A DNA stretch of 64,000 nucleotides from Gentiana macrophylla (GCA_026214975.1 CM047806.1:98107811-98171810), one strand, 5' to 3'. Shown: positions 42,761 to 56,461, numbered from the stretch's first letter. The notes: generated by a model not told the origin, from the sequence alone. Numbers and translations are program-made.

Positions 42761-44322
42761 TGTTAAGGGTGACATTGTACGATTTATATTGATATATTTT
42801 ATGATAATTTCCCTCATATTTGTATAGATTTGCATAAGAAACGAGTGTTTAATGGGATTATTGAGTAAATGAGGTTTTTAATGAGTTATTCGCAAAATAG
42901 GTTAATTTTGGTGTTTTAATGTTGATTTTATGATTATTTGGATGATATTACGTTTTGCGATGTTTTAATGTGTTATAGGTACATGTTTGATGCTCAAATG
43001 ATGATCAAAAAGAGATAAGAGTCGAATTACATTGATGATAGAAGAGATAATGATGATTTGGATTGATGAAAAAGAGATAAGTATGGAAAAATCAAGATTA
43101 AGTCGATCTCGGATCAAGCGTCCGTAAGCTTGAATCAAGCGTCCGAAGTGGACGGGCGTCTGAAGATATGGACGAGCGTCCAGGAGGAGAAAGTTGATTC
43201 AGAGAGTTTGGACGCTGAAGTGGACGGGCGTCTGAAGGAAGTCCAAAGCTGAGTGAACGAGCGTCCAGATAGCTGGACGGGCGTCCATACGCCGCCTCAG
43301 CACAGCCGACATTGACATCTATAAATACAGCTGCGTTTTTCCACATTAAGGATACCAATTACACATTACTCAAAACCCTAATCCTAGGGGCGGCTCAGGC
43401 TGCGTTTTTACATACTTTTCCTTCAGTTTTATGCACTTAAATCTTAGATTAAATTAGTTAGTTTTATGTTCTTTTCTTCAACAATTCCAAGCTTTCAAGA
43501 GGATGTTTAGAGGCTAAAAGCCCTTGAACGAGCATTGTGAAGCCTATCCATCAACTATTCAGATTCGAATCTTGATTAATTTGTGAGTTTTTAATACAAA
43601 TTGTTTCTTTATCATGTTTGAATGTTTATTGCAATTATATCGAAAGATGTGCATGCTTGATTGTTTTACTTTGATGAAAGTCATGTAAACCCTAGATCCC
43701 CATGATAAAAGAATAGTTATTTGATCTATATAACGAGAGTTAATAGGTTAGATTTCTAGATTAGAAACGTTAAAGTTCACACCTTTGGTTAGAAGAAGCG
43801 TTAATCTTAGATCGAAAGATAGAGATTAATAGATGGACTATCTAAGAAATTAGGGTTCATACTTTAGATGAGGTGAATCACAACTTGGTTAGAAGTCACG
43901 AATTAATCTGATTAGGAATTGAATGTTGATAGGATAGGTGGATCAATTGCTCGTTTGCTCGTTATAATTTGAATAATCCCTTAAAACTTGAATTGTTTAG
44001 TTTAATCAAATCTTCTTATTGCATCTTAGGTTTAGTTGTAGTTTAAATTGTTCGCAACCCGTATTTTCCCTGGCTTTAGATTCATTTTTCTGTCCAGTTT
44101 TAAATTCGTGTTATATCTATTCTCAGTCTCGGTTAGTTTTATTTGTTGTTTAGGTTAGTTTTCGTGACATAGTTAGTTAAACAAAGACTAGGATTACCAA
44201 TCGTTAGTTCCCCGTAAGATCGACCCGGTATCAACCTCTTTACTACGATCCTTGCACTTGAGGTATATCGGATTTATAAATATTATTACTTGTTTGTTTC
44301 CATTACATAAATTCCGTGAACA
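42761..44322 (+). repeat. E4 5' LTR
   Basis: 1,562 bp from TGTTAAGGGTGAC to ...TCCGTGAACA, next to the primer site. It resembles the E2 LTR over its whole length. Motif cluster at 43,115-43,288, TATA at 43,319. Confidence 0.92.
43115..43327 (+). promoter_or_regulatory. E4 LTR promoter: GGACG..CGTCC cluster plus TATA box
   Basis: About seven motif copies (for example TGGACGGGCGTCCA at 43,275-43,288) precede CTATAAATA at 43,319-43,327 by some 30 bp. Confidence 0.65.
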
Positions 44323-44328
44323 AGTTTT

Positions 44329-44346
44329 TGGCGCCGTTGCCGGGGA
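44329..44346 (+). other. E4 primer binding site (tRNA-Asp)
   Basis: TGGCGCCGTTGCCGGGGA, perfect 18-nt match, six bases after the LTR. Confidence 0.95.
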
Positions 44347-44591
44347 ACCAAACGGTTGCCTAGTGTTTGTTTTTGTTTTCTTTTCCTGTGTTTAATCGTT
44401 TTTGTTCATATTTTAGGTAGATTTTTAATTAGGTAATTAGGGTTTTAGTTTAGTGTTTAAGGTCTTCCCTTTGTAGTTCCCTCGTGATTAGTTTTTCTTT
44501 CTATTTCTTTCTTTCTATCTGTTTCTGTCTTTCGCTTTTCTCCCATCTTTTCCTGCCGTTTTTCTCTGCTGCTCTCTTCGCTTTTACGCTT

Positions 44592-44797
44592 CCAAACGGG
44601 CGTCTAGACAGTGGGCGCCCGTCTGTTCTAAATTTCTTGACTCAATCGCTTTTAACTTGTCGGACGAGCGTCCATCCAATTTGGGCGTCCGTCCCACTCT
44701 TCAACTAATCGAGGCGGGCGTTTGGACTTCCAGGCGCCGCCGTCTAGCTCAATTTTGTAGGCGTACGCCCGTCCAGCTTTTACGGGCGTCCGTCTGC
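44592..44797 (+). promoter_or_regulatory. GGACG..CGTCC motif cluster in E4 leader
   Basis: Seven or eight variants in about 200 bp of leader between the primer site and gag. The surrounding leader is otherwise non-coding (44,347-45,041). Confidence 0.6.
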
Positions 44798-45041
44798 TTC
44801 CTGCCTTAACTACTTTTATTTCTTTTTCTTTTCTTAGGCTTTAATTCTTAGTTTTTAGGCTTCAACCACCTGATTTTGGTTCGGTTTACGCAAACTCAAG
44901 TCAAAAGGACCATTATCAGATACCGACTTAGAGCGGACCATAGTCCGCCAAACAGCGGAAAATCCGCTTCTGCGGCCCTTTACAAGAGGCCGATCAAGAT
45001 TTAGAGGATCGTTTAGCCAAGAATTCGAAAACTTCATAATT

Positions 45042-46412
45042 ATGGCTGCGAGAATAGACGTCGTTGGCGACTCGCCATGCCAGCGAAGTCAAAGTCAACC
45101 CGGCTATTGTGATCCCGACCATAATCGCACGCACACTTCGAGAGCTAAAGCCGGGACTCATTCAAATGATGCAAAGCATGCATCTATTTTCCACGGTTAT
45201 CGATCGAGAATCCCATACTCACTTACATACATTCTTAGAGATATGCGGTACTACAAGCATCCAAGGAGTAAGTGAGGACGCTTATAAAACTGAAATCTGT
45301 TCCCATTTTCTCTAAAGGGAGAAGCTAAAGAGTGGTATACCTCTCTCCCGCTGAATCTATTACCACAGGCCGAACTCAAAAAAGAGTTCTTGAGTCAATA
45401 CTTCCCACCTTCAAAATGTGCCCAATGTAAAAATGAGATATTCACTTTCTACCGAAAAGAGAATGAATCCTTTTGAGTGTTGGAAAAGATTCAAGTCTCT
45501 GCTTAGAAAGTGTCCCCACCATGGCTTGCCACTGGAAAGGCAAGTCAACACTTTTTTTAGTGGATTGACCGAGCTACAAAAGGCATGGTCAATAGTTCAT
45601 CCAGTGGGGCGTTTTGAAGAAAACGCTGATGAGGGGTGGGCACCGTTCGAGGACATTGCCAAATATAACTATGCTCCTCTCTTATCAAGCCATTCAAGCA
45701 CCTCATCCTCCTAAGGTTGAGGAAGTGAACATGCAAAGTTTGATCGCCATCTTGCGAAGGCGGATGGCAACTTCTCAAGTTTCGAATCAGACGAATCAAA
45801 CTTCTTCCTTTCCACGAACCCTCGTGTTCTCAGATTGTGAGCCTCTTTGTCGATCGCCACATGGTTGCCCAGTGTCAATTCAATCCCCCGCACCTTATCA
45901 AGTGAATGTTGTTCATGATTATGGACAGTATAATCAAGTCACATGTCAGAATTGTGACGAGGTGGGGCACATTTCTCGTTTCTGTCCTTTGAACGGACAA
46001 AACACTGAAGTAAATGCATTCTATGGCCAGAATAATCAAAGGTTTAATCAATTTTCTGGCCAGAATAATCCAAAACCAAGGGTTCAATCAATCTTCAAGT
46101 TTCAATCCAAATTCTAATTTCAATCAGAATCAAAACTTCAATAAAAACCCTGGTTTTCCTCAGAACCAGAATTCCAATTTTTCCAATTCTAATCAAAGGT
46201 TCAATCAGAATTGGCCCGCAAATTCTAATCCTGCTGTCCAAAGTCGGCCCAGCCAGCCCTATTCTCAAAATTTCCAAAACTATCAAGGCCCCTCGTACTC
46301 AAGTGATATCAAAGCTCAATGGGACTCCTTGAGGGAGGAGCAAAATAGATCAATGAAAAACCTTGAGAGGCAAATCGGGCAGTTGGCTGAACAGTTAGCT
46401 TCAAGACCCCCA
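45042..46412 (+). pseudogene. gag: E4 gag, part 1
   Basis: ATG at 45,042 corresponds to the E2 gag start. Frames change repeatedly: ELKPGLIQMMQ and HLHTFLEICGTTSIQGVSED at 45,064-45,315, FECWKRFKSLLRKCPHHGLP at 45,418-45,714, then CQNCDEVGHISRFC (CCHC knuckle) and the N/Q/F-rich stretch at 45,614-46,117 and 46,014-46,412 with the coil RSMKNLERQIGQLAEQLASR. The copia element E6 enters directly after ...RPP. Product would be capsid-nucleocapsid; unreadable as one frame here. Confidence 0.88.
46408..46412. repeat. E6 target site duplication, left
   Basis: CCCCA before the E6 3' LTR; the same CCCCA follows its 5' LTR at 55,387-55,391. Removing E6 joins gag ...ASRPP to GQLPSFTEKNP. Confidence 0.95.
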
Positions 46413-48382
46413 TGTTAGGAAATCAACGCGGGAACGCAGCGGAATTCAAAAATTTGATTTCCTTTTTCCCAAGATCGACTTCGTTTAAGCAATAAACGAA
46501 TAAACTAAAGACGGCGGTTACCTTGGTTGATCTAAAAGATCGACGCTTTGACCGTCTAAGAGAGAGTAGTTCGACATGGAGCCGCCCAAGTGTTCCCGCC
46601 TCTACCGCCATCCACATGAATGACCCGCCGAAATCCCACCATGGATTGCTACTGAAAAGTTCCGATTGCTAGACCGGACCTTTTCTTCCCTCACAAACTC
46701 ACTATATGAAGCCCCCCTCTTTCTTACACAAGAACTATGAGTTCTTGCAATTTTTCACAAGAACAATTGCTCTTGGAAGAATGGTGTGTGAAGAGCTTGG
46801 CAAGCCCTCTTATTTATACTAGAGAGGGCGCCTATTGCTTGGAGAGGAGGAGAAGAAAAATCTCTTTCCAATAAAATAAGGAAACATAATTAATGTGATT
46901 GATTTATCTCTTTTAATTTAATATCTTATATTAAATGAATCCATAATTTATAATTCTCCAATATCTTATATTGAATGCAAATTATGTTATTACCATAAAT
47001 CTATTTTTCTCAAAATCAATTAATATCACATATTAATATTATGGTAATCTCATTAATTAAATTGCACAATCCAAGTGTGTCATACACACAACAAGAATGC
47101 GCCCATCATATCTTCATTAATTGACTTATGGAAACTTCTTTAATTAATATAATGCTATGATTAATTAATTTGCAAAAATACATGTATATCATATATACAT
47201 ATTTTCGAAAATCATATGTATCAATATACATATTTAATTAATCATCATAATTAATATCTTGTATTATATTTATTCATAATAAATAAATACCACCATATTA
47301 ATTTACCAATTGTAACCCTTATAGTCTCGAGATAAACTTTCCTTATTTGGTTATCATCTATAACCACATTTTAATCCGGCTGGATGTTCATATGTGTGTG
47401 ACCCGATAGGCTTCCGAATATGTTGGCCGTAGACACAAAGTGCAAATTACGAAAATTGCCCTTCATGCCTAACGATCACGGGATAGCGTCTAGCAACACA
47501 CCGTGACCCCCAATCATCGGAAGAGTCAAATGCAATGACTACTACCTTTCATGTGAAACAGTTACCGTGTAACTTACAAAACTATCGCTATAATAATATC
47601 CCAACGGTCGTACGTCGAGTGTCAAACATTGACGACCGTGTCTTATAGTCTGGATATCAGGCTCTCTCGAAGTAACACGTTTACTCCCACTTTGCAAAGA
47701 TTCACGAGAACGAGACATTCCTTATAAGAAGGCCCTTTCGGATATTTACCCCTACTGATCGGGTACGCGATTCCCGGACGACCAATCATGTATACTCCGC
47801 ATGCTTCAATTATCACACCCAATCACTACCGCATGATCGCCCCATGGCTAGGGGAAACCTCAATAGTGTCAAAGCATGACAATCCACACCGTGATGCCAT
47901 GAAGACTCCGGTCTTAAGGATAATTACACAACCGCCACATAGTGTGACACTTATCTGTGTAAGTGGGTCAGTCTAACGTACGCATTCTCTAATACACGTC
48001 CACGTACAGTCCAAGTGTCTCTACACTTCGATAGACGAGATCTATCCCTGCCCTAAAGACAGAAGACATCTAATACGTGCTAGTCCATTTTATACTATCA
48101 ATGCCCTGTTTAATAGTACATCAGTCTAGAGACATTTAAGTATTAAACTTATTAAAGTGATTAGAGATCTCATCAACCATAATCGCCTATCATGGTTTCT
48201 CTATCACAGTTTAATACTAAGGACGTTATCATATAACAATTCATAATTGGTTCTTTAAAATAACAGATATATGACAACAGAAAAGCCATTTGATATATGT
48301 ATAAACACAAAGAAATAGTAGAAATGATCCGACCCGGTCGGATCCGGTCCAACCCGATTGGGTTTAGGACACTATTCCAACA
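46413..48382 (-). repeat. E6 3' LTR
   Basis: 1,970 bp. On the minus strand it starts TGTTGGAATAGTGTCC and ends ...TTGATTTCCTAACA. Nearly identical to 53,427-55,386 apart from a few substitutions and short indels. Confidence 0.95.
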
Positions 48383-48396
48383 ATCTCCCACTTGGC
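48383..48396 (-). other. E6 polypurine tract
   Basis: The minus strand reads CAAGTGGGAGAT directly before the 3' LTR. Confidence 0.85.
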
Positions 48397-49269
48397 CTAA
48401 AACCAATCACTCGCACACACAAGACCAAGTTGATACACAAGAATCTCATGCAATACTCGCAACCAGCCCTAGCCATAAACGGATCGCTATCCGTGGGGAC
48501 TCAGACTATCTTCATATCATGTTCCAAATGACCAAGTCAAAGGAACCGCCTCAACACACACACGAATCTCTGACGAGACCCTGGTCCTTGCTTCAAGCAA
48601 TGAATCCACTTACTATATCAGCTATATAGAAAAGGTGGAAGAACCGTACAAGGTTCAGGAATGAACCTTCTAGATTCATGTCTTTGCTCCCATTTAGCGC
48701 CTCCAAGGCACTACTGTGTTTTGGCCTCATTGTAGAATTTACAGTGACCCATAGCTAAGAACATTTCCAGCTCACTGTATCACTTAATCAAAGTGACTGC
48801 AAAACCAGCATGCGAGCTCCCACTCGCCTTCATAAGACTCAGGATATTCTCGACATTCACCAGATTTACTTTCATACTTGCTCATGACTATTCATGGACT
48901 ATGAACATCTGGCATTACCTTTATGATGGTTTCTATCGTGGTAGCGAAGGAAACCTTCCATAAGCATCATCTTTTACCTTATCTTTAGGACTAACGTCCT
49001 AACATAGATAGATCTTGAGAACACTGGCCAGCAGTATCCCTGTCGCGATCTATGCTAAAATCCTTTTAGCATCACATCTATATAGGTAAACTATAATCTA
49101 ACAGCAGTTAAATCTATCACTATAGATTCCTATTTCTAAAATAAGAACTGCTAATCCAAGTGCTTTCGTAAAGACCTTGAACTACCAAACATTAATTGAC
49201 TGTGACATGGGGTGATAATTCCTGAGAGAGATATATAATACCTTGCTCAAAAATCATAACACACTCCCA

Positions 49270-50010
49270 CTATCCTTCTTGCACATTGGGCATATCCTTC
49301 TTTTGACTAAATAAAACTCCTTTGATTATCAAACAAAGAAATTGTCTAGAGAAACTTGTTTGAGTCCATAAATGGATCTCATGAGCTTACATATCATGTT
49401 AACGTCTTTGAACATCGAGCTATATGCCCAACGTCTTCAACACTATCATATAGCCATGATATCAAGTTATAACAAGCATCATCTGGAATAGAATTGGGCT
49501 CACCGGCAGCATAAAGGTAATTACAAGGTTTACACCCCGTACCCCTCAGCCGTCACTATAGCCTGATGGTAATCATATTACAATCCATGTCAGCCTTTCA
49601 GGGACATTCCCCTTAGGTAAGACATACTAGGTTCACAATCTGGCTGTCACTAATGGAATCTAATTCAGATATTATGGCTCCTGGCCATATCTCTCAATCT
49701 TGCCTTTCAAACATTCTTTCATAAGTCGTGAGATATTCATTCTTCAAGATGAAAATACCAGTAGCCCTTTTGGGCTTGAGGTTATCCACAGACTTACAGA
49801 ACTTCTGTGTGCACTGAGCAATGTTCTACACCTCATCGTTATGTGGCGTCTGCTCACGTTCCTATGGTTGAATATATCTTTGTGGTTCTCAAACTCTTTT
49901 GAGATCTGATTCACTCCCACTGTTTCTTTTGGAAGAAACACTTCCTTTAGAAGACAGCATGTTTGGAGACAAACATTTTGCTCCACAGACAAGTAAATAA
50001 TATCTAGCAT
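49270..50010 (-). pseudogene. pol: Copia pol remnants in E6
   Basis: Two islands read on the minus strand. Near 49,900-50,010: MFVSKHAVF followed in a shifted frame by KEVFLPKETVGVNQISKEFE, like the copia integrase C-terminus (FVSRNAxFLEKEF). Near 49,360-49,430: MICKLMRSIYGLKQVS, the RT motif KLxRSIYGLKQAS, then CKKDSGS near 49,280. Order and orientation fit copia. Many indels and stops separate them; no catalytic YVDD was found. Confidence 0.65.
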
Positions 50011-50059
50011 AATTGCTAAGATATTCCACAAAGTTGCATACGTAGTACTAGGCTCCAAG

Positions 50060-53000
50060 CCTTTCTGACTTTGCCTATGACAACTTCAAATCATCGGTTA
50101 AGATAGATTCGACATTATCATCTTCCACATCTAATATGGAATTTATTCAACCTTTATTATTTAGAACTCGGTTAAGTATAAGGGCACTATCCCGAAACAG
50201 TAAGGGATACTTTGCATGGCTTCACGTCACACCTTTATCATATAAAGTGTTGTTTCCATTTTGGGAACACAATCTAATTCATGTATCCCAAAGATGGTAT
50301 CCTTGAAGGAGAATCTTATTCCCTTTCGCACGACTTACAAACACCCTTCGTATATTAATTACTTCAATCCAATTGAAGATTAATTCCTAAGTAGCTCATC
50401 AATCTCATATTCGCACTAGCTTGAACTTTTCGGGCTTCCGAATTATGCACTTCATCGAGTACACTTGACTATTTCTAAAAATAGTCGTAGAGACTAATAA
50501 ACAATTATTTGTGGCATTAATTGTCACAAGCCAACAAACATCGGTATGTTTAGGCTTGCACAATTTTTCTAGATTTTACAACCTTTTCATAAAAGGGTAT
50601 TTTAGTCATCTTTAGGTAAGATACGTATTACCCACATGATTCATAATCATATGGTTCAACATCATCGAATGACGTTTAATTACACGCTACCCTCCCGGAG
50701 AGACTATGTCTAGAACAACCACAAATATTAAGGATAACAAACACACAAATATTTAGTTGAGATCTTGTCACATATATCAACTATATAGTGACATCAATCT
50801 AGTATGTTAGATTCAAATGACCTTCCAACTTTATCGGAATAACATTTATTCTTTACAATTGAATATGTCTCTCAAATCCTCGACGGATAATCGAAAAATG
50901 CGTTCTTCATAAGAACCGGAACATAATAACATTTATTTAGTTCCCTTATCGCTTACTAGATCCGAATGTGGTAAGTGTTACAACGCTTGCTTCACCTTCC
51001 ATATCTGTATTCAATCTTTCTAATTTAATCACGCTGTAAGGTATCATATATCTTAGAGTTGACTTTGAATTTAGATAGATTTATCTCAACTCACTTGCCT
51101 AGAATAGAAACTTCAATAAGTTCTCTATTTAAGCACATGCCCTAACTTTCCCTTTTTTAATCCTTTAAGCACTTGAGAAATGTTTCTTATTGTAGTCTTC
51201 ATAAGACTTAAGAAAGATCACAAGAGCTATGTTTTCAATTTCCTTTCATAAGGAAAATCTAAAGTTTATTAAATAGTTTATTCATCCTTTTGAATCGTAT
51301 TCAAAACATTGACTATTTAATTAACCTTTAAGCAATGATAGAATTAAGTCGATACTTAAATCTTATAATTTTGAAAACAACCTTTCCAAAATTAGATGTG
51401 GTCATTATTATCCAACGTTTGAATTAATTGTCATCGTATGACTGAATGATCATCTTGGATCATATCCAATATATGACTAATTCGTTGAAACTTATTTCAA
51501 ATGATTTAATCATATCATGAGCTTCCGCTTTCATTAATAATTAAAGTCTCGGAGCATTGCATCAATTATGTAATATCCTTGTCTCTAACTACTATAACGG
51601 GATGGCTCATGTCATTGCTTATTTTAAAAGGATTAAAATTACTTAACCATATTTGAGAACGTTTCTCAAAATTAACAGTCATAATTTGGTTTTACTAATC
51701 GAGAATTAAACATGAATATAAAGTCCATAAAACTACAACATAAAAATGAAAATAAAAGAGTGTTGTTGTTTATACACGCAAAAAATCAAACATGGTCTTT
51801 TGGTTTATGATTTTGCTCCCACTAGTCAACTACTTCCAATTGACTTTCAAGAATTATTAATTTCTTTAGTGGACAAGATCCCACTAAACTACCGCGACCC
51901 GCTTGGGTGGTGGGCGAAAATAGTCTAATAGGTAGACAACAACCCTTTGTCAATCGTATCTTATACGACTCTTGTTGTTTGACTAGTCAACTCTTTGACA
52001 ATTTTCATCTTATGAAGTAGTCAAACCCTTGCCTCTAAAATCCAAACGACCCCGCTTTGGCTGGTGGCGAGAGAATTCTTAGTCAAGTCATAACCCCAAT
52101 ATCTCGTGAGATCTCATACGATCATATCTCGATAATAACGATATACCGAGGTAGGTCAACCCCTTGCTTTGGGCGATGAGTTGGATCCGAACAAGGGCTC
52201 TTCACCGTCATTATAATATGGGAGGCAATTTCAACTTGATTCTTTTGAGGTGGAAGTATTTATGTAAATTAATTCACTTAATTAATTTTTAATCATGGTC
52301 TCATCATAAATATGTCTATCTCTATAAACATACATCCTACACATTTATCTAGATTGTGCCTAGCCATGCATCTATCGTATCATATAAAATAAATAGCAAA
52401 GACAAAAATAAATAAATGCGTAAAGTAACCGGTATGATCATGGACTTTTCTAGAGTGCGGTTTCGAATACAAACCGATTTAAACCGCTGGTCACAATCTA
52501 AGGTTAGCTGCAACCGCCAATAGGATCTTCAATGCGCCATTCTCCAATGGGATCTTCATTTTCGTCTTTCTTTGGTCTCCATCTTCTGCTCCATTCTTGT
52601 TACATTCAATTCTATCTAATATACCCGCCGCACACGCAGAGAGCCAACGGAATGGGATAAATGCAGAAAATAAACTAGGTCACGTTTTTCATAACGGCCT
52701 AGGACAACTTTTAAACCAACAGAAAATGAAATCATTCACATCTATCCTATCGGTCGAGTCCATGATCAATCGGGGTCCATATAATCATATTACATCTACA
52801 CTATCTAATCCATACAATTAAATCTTATGAAAAAGATAAAATTAAAATTTAACTACTTGCGTCTTAACTAATCAATTAACATTTAATCTATAAATAATTT
52901 TATCCAATCAATTAACTAATTAACATTTAATTAATTAAATGATTTTAATCGAAATAAAATTAACGATTAATTTTAAATGATTTTAATTTTAATTTTAATT

Positions 53001-53413
53001 AATTAGAACTATTCTAAAATTAAATTAAAATTAAATCTCTCTTTTGTTTCTTTCCTTTTGATTCGTAATCAAAAGGGATGTCGTTAGTTTCCTAAACCAT
53101 GACACGACTAAACAACGAGATATCTATGCACAATAAATATCACGGGACGAAAAAGTCGAGCACATCGAATTAACGAAGAGTGGGTTCACCGAGAATCCAT
53201 CACTCAACCTCGACTTAACGTATCGTGATTTGAATCTTGCATCTATCGACTAATCACAACTATGAACTACATTGAAACATAAAATACACATAACAAAATA
53301 ATTTCTTTTCGTGTATCGTTTTACGAATCAAAATATATCATCTTTTAATTACGTGATTTAAACGATAAAATTAACTACGCAAAAAACACGCTTATTGCTT
53401 AAGCTCGAAGCTC
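50060..53413 (-). other. E6 interior, 5' half
   Basis: Expected to hold gag, protease and integrase plus the leader. I can see no domain I would defend; all frames are short. The sequence is strongly AT-rich toward 52,800-53,400. Confidence 0.5.
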
Positions 53414-53425
53414 GCTCTGATACCA
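53414..53425 (-). other. E6 primer binding site (tRNA-iMet)
   Basis: The minus strand reads TGGTATCAGAGC one base after the 5' LTR end, the standard initiator-Met primer site of plant copia elements. Confidence 0.93.
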
Positions 53426-53426
53426 C

Positions 53427-55386
53427 TGTTAGGAAATCAACGCGGGAACGCAGCGGAATTCAAAAATTTGATTTCCTTTTTCCCAAGATCGACTTCGTTT
53501 AAGCAATAAACGAATAAACTAAAGACGGCGGTTACCTTGGTTGATCTAAAAGATCGACGCTTTGACCGTCTAAGGAGAGTAGTTCAGCATGGAGCCGCCC
53601 AAGTGTTCGGCCTCTACCGCCAGTCCACACGAACAGCCCGCCGGAATCCCACCATGGATTGCTACTGAAAAGTTCCGATTGCTAGACCGGACCTTTTCTT
53701 CCCTCACAAACTCACTATAGGAAGCCCCCCTCTTTCTTACACAAGAACTATGAGTTCTTGCAATTTTTCACAAGAACAATTGCTCTTGGAAGAATGGTGT
53801 GTGAAGAGCTTGGCAAGCCCTCTTATTTATACTAGAGAGGCGCCTATTGCTTGGAGAGGAGGAGAAGAAAAATCTCTTTCCAATAAAATAAGAAAACATA
53901 ATTAATGTGATTGATTTATCTCTTTTAATTTAATATCTTATATTAAATGAATCCATAATTTATAATTCTCCAATATCTTATATTGAATGCAAATTATGTT
54001 ATTACCATAAATCTATTTTTCTCAAAATCAATTAATATCACATATTAATATTATGGTAATCTCATTAATTAAATTGCACAATCCAAGTGTGTCATACACA
54101 CAACAAGAATGCGCCCCATATCTTCATTAATTGACTTATGGAAACTTCTTTAATTAATATAATGCTATGATTAATTAATTTGCAAAAATACATGTATATC
54201 ATATATACATATTTTCAAAATCATATGTATCAATATACATATTTAATTAATCATCATAATTAATATCTTGTATTATATTTATTCATAATAAATAAATACC
54301 ACCATATTAATTTACCACTATAACCCTTATAGTCTCGAGATAAACTTTCCTTATTTGGTTATCATCTATAACCACATTTTAATCCGGCTGGATGTTCATA
54401 TGTGTGACCCGATAGGCTTCCGAATATGTTGGCCGTAGACACAAAGTGCAAATTACGAAATTGCCCTTCATGCCTAACGATCACGGGATAGCGTCTAGCA
54501 ACACACCGTGACTTCCCAATCATCGGAAGAGTCAAATGCAATGACTACTACCTTTCATGTGAAACAGTTACCGTGTAACTTACAATCCTATCGCTATAAT
54601 AATATCCCAACGGTCGTACGTCGAGTGTCAAACATTGACGACCGTGTCTTATAGTCTGGATATCAGGCTCTCTCGAGTAACACGCTTACTCCCACTTTGC
54701 AAAGATTCACGAGAACGAGACATTCCTTATAAGAAGGCCCTTTCGGATATTTACCCCTCACCGATAGTGTACGCGATTCCCGGACGACCAATCATGTATA
54801 CTCCGCATGCTTCAGTATCACACCCAATCACTACCGCATGATCGCCCCATGGCTAGGGGAAACCTCAATAGTGTCAAAGCATGACAATCCACACCGTGAT
54901 GCCATGAAGACTCCGGTCTTAAGGATAATTACACAACCGCCACATAGTGTGACACTTATCCGTGTAAGTGGGTCAATCTAACGTACGCATTCTCTAATAC
55001 ACGTCCACGTACAGTCCAAGTGTCTCTACACTTCGATAGACGAGATCTATCCCTGCCCTAAAGACAGAAGACATCTAATACGTGCTAGTCTGTTTATACT
55101 ATCAATGCCCTGTTTAATAGTACATCAGCCTAGAGACATTTAAGTATTAAACTTATTAAAGTGATTAGAGATCTCATCAACCATAATCGCCTATCATGGT
55201 TTCTCTATCACGCTTTAATACTAAGGACGTTATCATATAACAATTCATAATTGGTTCTTTAAAATAATGTATATATGACAACGTAAAAGCCATTTGATAT
55301 ATGTATAAACACAAAGAAATAGTAGAAATGATCCGACCCGGTCGGATCCGGTCCAACCCGATTGGGTTTAGGACACTATTCCAACA
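53427..55386 (-). repeat. E6 5' LTR
   Basis: 1,960 bp, same ends as the 3' LTR; followed by the CCCCA duplication on its outer side. Confidence 0.95.
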
Positions 55387-56405
55387 CCCCAGGGCAGCTG
55401 CCCAGTTTCACTGAGAAGAATCCAATGGGCGGTCAAGTTGCTCAAACCGATTTGAACAATGGCCAATGTACTGACCTCGTACCATCAATTCCATACGGTA
55501 GAGAGGAGGCCAAAGGCAATGAATTTAAGAAGCGGTACTCAAGTTAGTGGTCCTTCCCACCGGAAACCACTAGCCCTCCTCGCCATTGATAAGGCGGGAG
55601 GGGAAGCCGAGCACCTACACTCCCCTTGGCCGAAAGAGAATACTCGGTGGTGATCCCCGAGAGGTGAAAAAGCTGGAAGTCCTCAGGTGGCTGAACCCCT
55701 AAGGAATGAAGAAACAAGTGGAAGTCAGGAGGCTGATCCCCTGACAAATAAAAAGATTGAAAAAGCTGTTAGGTGGAAGGATCTGGAAGACAAAGCTGTC
55801 AGTGCATCTTCGAAGAAGGTCTTTTCTGAGAGCGATCTGAAAAAGCTTCCATTTCCACCAAAAAAGAGCAACATCCCTTTGAGTGAAGATAAGAAGTATG
55901 AAAAGGTGCTCAATCTCTTGAAAAATACTCAGGTGAATCTTCCATTATCAGAGGTCTTGGTTGAAATGCCTAAGTATACAAAATTCATCAAGGATGTTGT
56001 TTCTTCAAAAAGAAGTTGTCAGACATGGAGAGGCTGATTGATGAGGATTGTTCAATGATTAACTATGAAAACCTACCAACCAAGAGAGGTGACCCTGGAA
56101 AGTTCGTGCTTAAAGTGTTAATGGGAGGCCTGGTCTTCCCTAACTCTTTGTGTGACCTGGGTGCATCTATAAGACTCATGCCATTGTCTGTGTGCAAACA
56201 GCTGGGTTTAATTGATCTTCTAGAACCCACTACCATGAATTTGCAATTCGCTGATAGATCTTCTAAGAAAGCAGCGGGAATCTTAAAAGATATACTAGTT
56301 CAAATCGATAGATTTACCTTTCCCGTTGACTGGTACGTCCTAGACATTGAAAAAGATGAAAATGTCCCCTCGATTCTTGGAAGACCTTTTCTCGTCTCAT
56401 GCTAG
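55387..56405 (+). pseudogene. pol: E4 gag end and aspartic protease
   Basis: Begins with the gag end GQLPSFTEKNPMGGQVAQ, continues after frame changes into a charged region (EADPLTNKKIEKAVRWKDLE, KLPFPPKKSNIPLSEDKKYE, EMPKYTKFIKDVVSSK; frame 55,687-56,037) and the protease frame 56,016-56,405: FPNSLCDLGASIRLMPLSVC, FADRSSKKAAGILKDILVQI, FPVDWYVLDIEKDENVPSIL and GRPFLVSC. DLGAS is the catalytic loop. A frameshift after GRPFL loses RALID. Better preserved than in E2. Confidence 0.88.
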
Positions 56406-56461
56406 AGCCCTCATTGACCATGCGATGGTGGGCGGTGGCGATCTGAGTTGGTGATCAAGAG

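Larger units (their letters stand above)
46413..55386 (-). mobile_element. E6: Ty1/copia element, minus strand, degenerate interior
   Basis: 9.0 kb with two LTRs of about 1.96 kb, TG...CA ends, and a perfect 5-bp duplication CCCCA. A tRNA-iMet primer site adjoins the 5' LTR (53,414-53,425) and a CCAAGTGGGAGAT polypurine tract adjoins the 3' LTR, both typical of plant copia elements. The 5.0 kb interior has no ORF longer than about 105 codons. Traces of pol are in copia order (integrase C-terminus upstream of RT). It is non-autonomous. Confidence 0.94.

Noticed and set aside
47788..47976. Small frames inside the E6 LTRs and interior as genes
   Set aside because: They are short, differ between the paired LTRs by indels and match no family.
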